Positions 56,738-64,000 of a stretch of DNA of 64,000 nt are shown piece by piece (position 1 is the first letter of the stretch; every line of letters starts with the position of its first letter). The stretch lies in contig OZ345377.1 in assembly GCA_977006965.1 (NCBI GenBank), positions 124,001 to 188,000 of the forward strand, written 5' to 3'. The notes under the pieces are model-generated. The model was not told the DNA's origin, ran no database searches, and worked only from the letters and a program-made list of their open reading frames with translations. A program made the translations under genes and the position numbers. Origin of the DNA: Phymatolithon calcareum (taxonomy: Eukaryota > Rhodophyta > Florideophyceae > Hapalidiales).

Positions 56738-58271
56738 TTAACTATACCTTCCGTTGGTACATGATCCGTCAAGTACTACTCCATAGACTCTCTTAACTAG
56801 TGACGTGATGCACTCGCCCAACTCAAGATTGACATATGCTGCAGTCCATGCGCTCTGATGACCTCCGGTGTGCCAAAAGTTGTACGGGTCTGAAAATATA
56901 TCACCAGAGTGTTGCAAGGCGTGTGCGATGTTCATCAAAGCACCAGAAGTGTCAGCAAACTCCGATTCCCCCAGCACGTAACCCTCGTCATATCGAATTT
57001 CCGTAGCACAGCACTCCAATACCTTGTAGAGGTATAACACGGTCCCTATTGCGGCCCTCTTGGTTCAAAAGTACGAAGAGCTTCCGGACGGTCTGATAAT
57101 AGTAGGACAACGTATCACAACATTTTATAACTCCACAGCTTATGCCATTAGTTTCGTTTGGGTGAGTCCACTCAAGGATAACATCTCAAAAAGCGTGACT
57201 TGCCAAGAGTTACTGCTCCTTCTTAGCGAATTGTCCATTTCAACGCATATGTAAATGGCCACCACAGGTTATCGCTTGATTTAAACTCAACCCGGAAGCT
57301 GAATACATAGCCATGCTTTGAGTTTTGCGCATTCTGTAGAAGACAATAACTTCCGCTGCCCGACAAACAGAGGCGGGGAGACCACTCCATCTAGTTGAGA
57401 TCCATCGATTTCAGTTTTTGCAGGTCTTCTTTCCAATATGTTTTGGTGCATCAATGTACGGCAGCAGGTTAACAGCTGCTTTCCGGCAAGTTTCATCGAA
57501 ATGTATCCGCTTTCCGTGCGATTCCGGACTCAGGTTGTTGTACCGGGGGGCGAACCAGGCTACATGGCTCCGCGTTGTATCCAAGAAGTAATAACCGTCA
57601 CAGTTTATGGCCATTTCACGTTCAACAGCCAACCATATCCTGCCTTTCGTTACCGTTTCATCTCGCTCTGTGTTCTGATAGTGAAAAACCGGAAATAACC
57701 CGTTGGGTACAATTGCTTCATTACTCCACATCGTATCTCCCTCTGCTCCCGATGCTCGATTTGCGCAATTTATCTGGTCTACCCATATCTGCAATTTGCC
57801 CACTTCGAAATCGCACTTCATTATTTGATTTGCACCTTGTATTATGTTTTCGTCATCCAGTCTTGCGGCACTTTTATTCGTTCTTTGCTTTCTCTCTTCC
57901 GGATTCGTGTGCCTGTAGGGCAGCAGTATTGCTTTTGCGTTCTGATCCAGTGCACAACCTCTGTGCAATCTTGATATGGCCATTTCCAGTTGCTCTGTTA
58001 TCTGCTAAAGTGACTAGGAGCCGAACTGCGCAGTAAAGCCTTTTAGTACTTGAGGGTTCGTGGTTATTCCGGTACAATCATAAAGAGCTAACAACTTATG
58101 TTAGCGTTCCCCTTTGTTGCGCCGTATATTGGCGAATACACGTAGTTTATCAAAGTCTTTTCGTTCCGGGAGTCTGAATAGTGTATAATTGAGAGCGATT
58201 CGTTCGGAGTCCCCTTTAAACAATTTAACTGATCTGTTGTTCTTGTATTGAAGATTGGTTCGAAAAGCCGT
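56738..58271 (-). pseudogene. HET-like protein, broken copy (B)
   Basis: Paralogue of 38609-40201. The start codon is mutated (ATG to ACG at 58271-58269). A TAG replaces a Glu codon at 58007-58005, and frameshifts occur around 57020-57450. The central part (57411-57983) is still open and keeps WVDQINCANRASGAEGD. The copy is not functional. Confidence 0.9.
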
Positions 58272-58415
58272 ACTGCGCTTGTCTTGACCGGTGCTTCATT
58301 CAGATTTTCGAGTACCTAGTCTTAGCCCGCTTATTACAACCTGCAAGGAGGGCTCATCAAAAAGGTACGGTGCTTGTGAATGATAGCCACCTCTACTTTT
58401 TACACCTCATGATCG

Positions 58416-58888
58416 TGAGCTGGCAACCGAGAAGGCACTAGATGACTTTTTCTCTTCAGCAAAAGCACCATCGAGAGGATGCAGATTGAAGAAGCCCTGC
58501 ACCGAAAGAACAAGCGACGCTTCGAAAACTGTTAGGAAATGGTTTTTGAATTCTAACAGGAACCCCTCTTCCTATGTGGAACACTTCAGCGAGATTGCTG
58601 AGAAGAGCCTTGAGACGCAACCTCACTCGACCGCAACTCAACGGAGAGACCGAGGGCGAAACAATGCAGCCGATGGACAGACTATTAGAATTAGAGAAAA
58701 TAATGACGGAAGAAATGATAGTGTGATGCAATATTTTTAGACAATGCGAAAGTGGTACATGGGAATCTGCTCCGGTGTTGGCGACTCTGGCGTTGAGGGC
58801 TTCTAAAATGAAAACTTACAATTCCCCCCTGAGGAAGCCATGCCCGTATATTCGTATGACTGTGGGGCTTTAAAAAATAAAAAACCTC
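58416..58888 (+). mobile_element. LINE 3' ends, inserted in copy B only
   Basis: Copy A lacks this segment between CATGATCG and AACAAGAGAACC. The first 400 bp match 16883-17165 inverted (RPQLNGETEGETMQPMDRLL). The end is a second tail, GAGGAAGCCATGCCCGTATA and GGGGCTTTAAAAAATAAAAA. The target duplication is eroded (ACCTCA on both sides). Confidence 0.65.
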
Positions 58889-59326
58889 AGCTCGTGCATG
58901 AACAAGAGAACCTTTGAGAAATTCATATTTTTCAATAATAATAACTTGAGTTTTATATTATTTTTAAGAGGAAATTTCTTATATACTCGCGAAGTTTGTC
59001 GTATTTACTAAATACGGCAAACTTCGTGAGTATGTAATTAAAGCCAAATTACTGTAGGAGGCTTTGTTGTGTTTTCTGGAAGCTCATAATATGAGTGAGT
59101 TATTTTGAATTAAAAATAGAACAAATTACTTACATATGATAAGCAGAAACTGTGCAATGTCCAGTGTACACATGCTTTGTTGGGGATCAATGATACTTGC
59201 CTCGTTGCCAACAATTCGACGTGTGTAAAGGTATCATATCGTGTCCCGCGGCTCGTCTGCTGATTGCGTGATCCGCCGAAGCCCTACAGCTGTACATATG
59301 TGCAAAGGAGGATCGACAAAGAAATA

Positions 59327-59725
59327 CAGTCAGACCTCGATAAATGGATGGGCAATGTGGAATGGTCCAATATTCTCAAAATCGAGGTTATTCTCAAGTC
59401 GAATTTTGAATCATAAGTTTTGGATCACACGTGTGCCGAACAGTAGCCATATTCTACTGTACTGTATGCCAATGGCAGGAGAAACATGAAAAGTACTTAC
59501 AGTATTCTACGAGTGAGGATATGCTCCGTGTACGCTAAACAAAATTATAACAAAATTTAAGGTATGCCCCGTGACCTCGAACATGAAGTAATGCTCCTAT
59601 CAAAATATTCTAGAATCCTTTAATTTTCGTTAAATTTAGGCGGATACGGTGTTCGTGGAGCACTCGATTATGCTGCTAACCGAGGTTATTCTAAAAAAGA
59701 GGTTCCATTTATCGAGGTCTGACTG
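59327..59725. mobile_element. 399-bp pogo-like MITE with TA duplication and known empty site
   Basis: The inverted ends CAGTCAGACCTCGATAAATG and its complement are flanked by TA (59325-59326, 59726-59727). Copy A has the unoccupied site AAAGAAATACATTTCTG near 40660-40680. Internal sequence resembles the right part of 23917-25226 (ATGCTCCGTG, GTATTCGTGG), so this is an internal deletion derivative of that family. Confidence 0.9.
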
Positions 59726-59832
59726 TATATTTCTGTCGCCTTCGAAAAGCTCAAAATCGACGCACGCAAAATTTCCAAGAGATCGAAAACATCTCTTCTC
59801 AAGTTCCTTTTTCTCCTCGGAACATTAGAAAC

Positions 59833-60000
59833 AATCCCGTAGAGGACAGAGATAGGATTACGCTGAGTTTTCCCGTCCGCCATTCTGGTGGGCGTTTCGT
59901 GAGCTGCACATACTGTAGGCAGGGAGCATCAGAGGAAGCCTTGCCCATATCTTCGGAACTCTGTGGGGCTTTTTTAAAAACTGTACTTGAATTAAAAAAT
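59833..60000 (+). mobile_element. Short LINE tail private to copy B
   Basis: It contains CAGAGGAAGCCTTGCCCATA and GTGGGGCTTTTTTAAAAAC. It matches 18390-18500 inverted, including GAGTTTTCCCGTCCGCCA. Copy A has the empty site (TTAGAAAGGATTTGCC, near 40768). Confidence 0.75.
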
Positions 60001-60176
60001 TAAGAATGATTTGCCTTTGCTTAACGGTTGATGACGTGAAAAACATACATACAGTACGTCGCAGCCTCCATACTGTACCGAGCTCATCGTGGGGTAATGG
60101 AGGCAACGAGATGCGTCTGCATGCAGACATTTACTTTCAGACTACACGCCATTGTTGAGCGAACCGCTGTACATTA

Positions 60177-61170
60177 CTATACAACTTCAACCAAAATGAT
60201 GTTTACCGCTTTACGTCCAAAGCCGCACTTGGAACGACAAAATTCGATCCGTTGTAATTTTGCTGTACTTGGAATCCTGTTGACCTTTTCAAGTGATCCA
60301 TTCCGCCGGATATAGCACTCCCAATTGTCTGCATTTCGCAAGAACTCAAAGACTGGACTTTCGGACTGTTGCAAAATTATCGCGTTCCGTCTAGCTCGTA
60401 ATCTATAAAGTTTTAACGAACGCATGTTCCCACTCCGGCCATGCACCTCCTCCGATCCCATCTCAACAAAGTCCTCAGGGAAACCCTGATTCGGTTTCTT
60501 TGCATACTTCGTCATTATTTTACTTTTTAATTGTCAAAATCATCCTCCGTGCAAAGGCTTTGTACTTCCAAATTCACTCTGTTTGAAGTCTCCATCCAGT
60601 GTTTCCCGTTTTAGCACACTGCAGTATCCAGTTGCTTATAGAGTCTTAAGACCCGTCACTATGCACTTTCGCAGAACAATCACCGACACCTTGTAGCCCA
60701 TTGTCGACGGGTTGTCCAGGGTAACATCTTCAAACCAAGACTTGAAGCTGGGCTTCGTTTGCGCGTAGGCAAAAGTTCCGGATTATGCTACATGCACGGC
60801 CAGACGCTTCGTCCACGGCGAGTGAAACGCGTCGTCTCCAGAGTTCTGCATATGCCGCACTAGCTTTCGCTAAGATTCTTAGATAGCTCCGTATTGTCTT
60901 GTTGATGCTCGAGGTACTCCCGACATGCTTTTATGACATTTCTATTACACCGTTCTCCCCACCCAACTTGGGTAAACATTTGCATTGTTATTGAAAATGA
61001 AAATTTAACGATATCAGTCGAAAGAGTGCTACTGCAATACACGCAAAACACTTTACGTGCATTGAATACAACCCGGCCTTCTATTGATCACGAACAAGCT
61101 CTAGTTCCATAACAGTCCAGGAATCGTCATTCAACTCGTCGTGTTGCAAAAATTGATATTTCCCGCAACC
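60177..61170 (-). pseudogene. Old transposon-protein remnant (copy B)
   Basis: Counterpart of 41893-42790. The frame 60177-60515 is the best preserved (VFEFLRNADNWECYIRRNG, CRSKCGFGRKAVNIILVE). 60860-61051 carries FCVYCSSTLSTDIVKFSFSI. It ends near 61150-61172 with the same TTGATATTTCCCGCAAC terminus. Family unresolved. Confidence 0.4.
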
Positions 61171-61219
61171 TCCTGTTCCAAGGCAAACCGTTCCCGCAAA
61201 AACGGCACCTCTATCCGTA

Positions 61220-61230
61220 GCTTTTTAAAC
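61220..61230 (+). promoter_or_regulatory. TATA-like element of the TIR gene
   Basis: GCTTTTTAAACAC lies about 45 bp upstream of the ATG at 61272, just past the border of duplication B. Weak match, position-based. Confidence 0.3.
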
Positions 61231-61271
61231 ACACCCTTGCTTCACCGCTCCATCTCTCTCAGTGCACCACA

Positions 61272-62561
61272 ATGTGGAAAAACAAACTCGGCGAATGGGT
61301 CGACAAATGTGAGGAATTTGTCGAGGAACTCTTGGACGAAGCGGAGGAATTCGTTGAAGATCGTGTCGACGATTGGGAGGAATTTGTCGACCAGTTGAAG
61401 CAATTTGCCAATGAAGTGGAAGAATTTCTCAACCAATTTGTCGACGAACTGGAGGAATCTCTCGTCGCTCTCGGCAAGGACAGGGCCGCCGCCAGGCGCA
61501 GAAGGAAAGCTGCACGCGAAGTCGTTAGACACCAAATCCAGAGCCGCCCCACCAGCAAATCCATTGCGCAAGCCGCCGACTCTCTGACGGAAAATTTCAA
61601 CGGCCTGCAGGCCAGCCTTGACGCGCTCGAGACCTGCCTCAGCGACCGATCGCGTGAACTGACCCCGCAGACTCGCCAAGTGGTCGAAGAAAACGCCACA
61701 GACGTCCGCAACGCCATGGAGAAAGCGATCAAGGAGCTGCGCTACACCGCAAAACGGTGCAAGGAAATCAGCAATGGCTCCAAGTCTTTTGACTTCTTGG
61801 TCTCCAGCGTCATCGTGAGGAGCTTCAACAAGCGCATCGACAAGTACAAGGCTGAGCTGCACCACGCCAACGCCGTGCTCATCGACGCGTACACGCTGGT
61901 GGCCACTGAGAGTGGCCCGCCTCGTCACCCGCACCCCCTCATGCGCGAGGCCGCCCTCACTGCTGATCGGATTGTCAATCCGGCGCCGTACAAAGTATTC
62001 ATCAGTCACGCCGGGGAGGATAAGGACACGATTGCAATCCCTCTCTGGAACAAGCTGCGCGACCGCGGTATAGATGCCTTCGTCGACAAACGCGAGTTGC
62101 CGGTCGGCGGCGACGCTCCCGAATTCATGAAGGACGCCATGGCCTCCGCGCCTGTCGGCGTCTTTATCCTCTCACCGGAGTTCGCTGCGAAGAAATGGAC
62201 CATGATGGAATTACTCACGTTTCAGAACCGCGTTGACAAGGCGGCCAGCAAGAACCAGAGAGCGCCAATGCTCATCCCGCTCTTCTATCGTCTCAGTGTG
62301 AGCGACTGTACGGATCACAATTTGTTATGGCGCCGAGATAGTGAAGGCCGGAACCCCTTCGTTGATTTAGGGTTTTCCATGCGGGCTACCCATGGATACG
62401 TATCTCCGGCAGACGTCATGCGCAGCCTGGGAAAGTTGGCGAAGCAGACTGGGATTGAAAATCAAGAGAAGGCGACAAACAAAGATTCGGACGAGACGAA
62501 GCGAGATCGCCTGGTGGAATTGCTTGCAGAGAAGATAGATGGAGCATTGAGAAGTTGCTAG
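61272..62561 (+). CDS. TIR-domain protein with an N-terminal helical region
   Basis: The 429-aa ORF is intact from ATG 61272. Residues 10-60 form an acidic amphipathic helix with an 11-residue period (EEFV at 14, 25 and 36). Residues 65-90 are basic, and about 95-210 are helical (LQASLDALETCLSD, AIKELRYTAKRCKEI). The TIR domain spans about 238-360: PYKVFISHAGEDK (strand A), LRDRGIDAFVDKRELPVGGD (BB loop) and VGVFILSPEFAAKKWTMMEL (strand C and helix C). The Glu of W-x-x-x-E (E313) is where NADase-active TIRs carry their catalytic Glu. TIR domains signal by self-association or NAD+ cleavage in immunity; there is no NB-ARC or LRR. It may be a TIR adaptor or executor; the helical region may tether or oligomerise it. 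Confidence 0.85.
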   Translation: MWKNKLGEWVDKCEEFVEELLDEAEEFVEDRVDDWEEFVDQLKQFANEVEEFLNQFVDELEESLVALGKDRAAARRRRKAAREVVRHQIQSRPTSKSIAQAADSLTENFNGLQASLDALETCLSDRSRELTPQTRQVVEENATDVRNAMEKAIKELRYTAKRCKEISNGSKSFDFLVSSVIVRSFNKRIDKYKAELHHANAVLIDAYTLVATESGPPRHPHPLMREAALTADRIVNPAPYKVFISHAGEDKDTIAIPLWNKLRDRGIDAFVDKRELPVGGDAPEFMKDAMASAPVGVFILSPEFAAKKWTMMELLTFQNRVDKAASKNQRAPMLIPLFYRLSVSDCTDHNLLWRRDSEGRNPFVDLGFSMRATHGYVSPADVMRSLGKLAKQTGIENQEKATNKDSDETKRDRLVELLAEKIDGALRSC

Positions 62562-62564
62562 TAA

Positions 62565-63380
62565 CTGCACAGGTGCAAACATGTGCGGTGCATGCCATGC
62601 AGAATGGCATTACTTCTTTTTCTATTACTTCAGCGCACAGAATCAAGCAAAGTTTCCTTGGCACTCGAAACGTTACCCTAAGATGCGGTAGTAACTTTTC
62701 TACTTTTCTTTCTTCTTTCTTATATTCGTATTACACAGAACGTTTAATTTTCTATCCGTGACATATTAGATTCTGAGTATTAGTTAAGCACAAAGTGAGC
62801 GCGACAGTTCGCTGTTTACTGATACAGTGCAGTAGAGGACTGTGATGGTAACTCCTGTTCAAAATCTATAAGCACGCCCGCCTCCTTTTCCTTTACCTAA
62901 CTACGCAATTCGACATGTGGAATATTCTGCTTCTTCTAAAAACAGGAAAAACAATTCACAACTCCTCTCGTCGTTCCAACGCCTCCTCTTACTTACTGGA
63001 ACATCTCCATGCAGTTCTCCACCTTACTTTGCATCTTCTCCTTCACTAGGCAATGCTGCAACACTTGGGCTATTACGCAGTTGCTCATGATATATGCGCA
63101 AAAATTACGTGAGGTCAATGCCCTCGGATGATAAAGGCGACTGCGATGCAGAGGAGTAGGATGTGGATTCAGCGAGGATAGATCTTTCGCCGCACTTCCA
63201 TCTCTATCTCGTACATCAACACGCAATTTGCGCCCGAGAAGCAAACGGGACAGCTATGCCGCTTGCATTATAGTGTTCCATCTGTGTAGCGTCAGGCAAT
63301 CATCAGCCAGTATGGGCTCTGTATCGTGGTCATGCGAAGCCAACGCCATGGCATCAAGGCGTAATATTGAATTCGTTTGC
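62565..63380. other. Downstream spacer, no gene seen
   Basis: The 3' flank of the TIR gene, with pyrimidine-rich stretches (CTTTTCTTTCTTCTTTC near 62703). Short frames only. Confidence 0.4.
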
Positions 63381-63387
63381 TCGCACA

Positions 63388-63999
63388 TCACGCCTGCGCA
63401 GAAATCTGTGGTGACATGGTGTCTGATGCATGCACACTCTCTTGCCTTCGTTTTGTCTCCACCTGCACCTTTTCGATTTCCTCGTCCCATCGACTAATGA
63501 ACAAGCGCGCGAGCGTTTCAGCGCTCTCTGCTTGCTTGACGATATCCCCCAGCGTGTTTACGAAAGCCGGAGTGGCGTGCGGGTACTCGACGGCGATAAG
63601 CTGGAGAACCTTCGATTTCAATGGCCTTTACGTGATCCATTCTTCGAATGGAACGTCATCCGGCTTGCACCCTATGCGCATGCCGCGACTTCCTCGGTAT
63701 CCGGCTCGCAGGGAACCGCGCTCGCGTAGGCGCTGTGGCAATTCGAGTGCCTCCTGCGCCTTTCGGGGGAGCCATGCATAGAGCAAAATTCCCAGCAGAA
63801 CGTTGAGTGCATCACCACCTTGGCGAATCGACTGTGCAATGTCCGCCTGGTCGAGCTCTCCTATCCGGTGGTCGATGGACCAGTCAAGCAGAACCTGTTC
63901 ATTAGGACGACGGGGCGTTGGGATTTCATCCCATCCACTGCGGATGGCACTACCGGGCGAGAAACGCCGCCACTCGATGACGTACTTGCACAGACCTTT
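63388..63999 (-). pseudogene. C-terminal part of an unknown ORF, cut by the window edge, with an in-frame TAA
   Basis: One frame is open from the window end to 63631 (YVIEWRRFSPGSAIRSGWDE ... LNVLLGILLYAWLPRKAQEA), then has a TAA at 63630-63628. It continues in the same frame for 80 more codons (LKSKVLQLIAVEYPHATPAF) to a TGA at 63388. The composition on both sides looks like normal protein. The gene starts outside the window. The TAA is either a disabling mutation or marks the true C-terminus. No domain recognised. Confidence 0.5.
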
Positions 64000-64000
64000 G

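Larger units (their letters stand above)
50917..61215. repeat. Segmental duplication copy B
   Basis: Counterpart of 33957-42834. Private to B are the LTR with its nested element (54155-56614), LINE tails at about 58416-58888 and 59833-60000, the pogo MITE (59327-59725) and a 69-bp tandem duplication (53181-53312). The right border is shared up to 60 bp before the TIR gene. Confidence 0.9.

Noticed and set aside
61242-62009. 255-aa minus-strand ORF opposite the TIR gene
   Set aside because: Low-complexity shadow of the Glu-rich repeat helix; the plus-strand TIR gene explains the region.

Overview
The window looks like intron-poor nuclear DNA of a eukaryote, most probably a red alga (inference). 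The main clue is a secreted protein with a fungal-type CBM1 cellulose-binding module, a family known from the red alga Porphyra. Compact ORFs without evident introns fit the same idea. No bacterial operons, rRNA genes or convincing tRNAs were seen. Most of the window is transposon debris. I count only five to six credible intact host-type genes: an unknown 199-aa protein (13182-13781), a CBM1 secreted protein (22032-22607), a 530-aa HET-like protein (38609-40201), a secreted phospholipase A2-like protein (51167-52717), a TIR-domain protein (61272-62561), and perhaps the 1,581-aa protein at 1641-6386, which is more likely element-borne.

Layout. 0.9-8.2 kb: a WD40-repeat gene on the minus strand, split by a 5.47-kb insertion that carries the 1,581-aa ORF; the insertion is flanked by a 5-bp duplication, and the two WD40 halves are in frame across it. 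8.1-13.1 kb: solo LTR, LINE fragments, a hairpin, a MITE and a 5'-truncated LINE. 13.2-16 kb: the 199-aa gene, then a decayed secreted protein with CARDB-like repeats. 16-21.3 kb: LINEs nested in LINEs, next to a decayed chromodomain integrase. 22-23.9 kb: the CBM1 gene and AT-rich spacer. 23.9-33.4 kb: a pogo-like element, LINE remnants, a CBM1 pseudogene and a piggyBac-like element.

33.96-42.83 kb (copy A) and 50.92-61.2 kb (copy B) are two copies of one segmental duplication, same orientation, separated by about 8 kb. Each carries a PLA2-like gene, a LINE remnant, a HET-like gene, a hairpin and a transposase-like remnant. PLA2 is intact in B and broken in A; HET-like is intact in A and broken in B, so one working copy of each remains. 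Insertions private to one copy are exposed by the empty site in the other. The 8-kb spacer holds a decayed Pif1-like helicase and two clusters of unrecognised ORFs, possibly a mobile element. 61.2-64 kb: the TIR gene and the C-terminal end of an unknown ORF cut by the window edge.

No pathway is evident. TIR, HET-like and WD40 parts recall eukaryotic self/non-self recognition proteins, but that link is inference. Many ORFs lack an ATG and are fragments.
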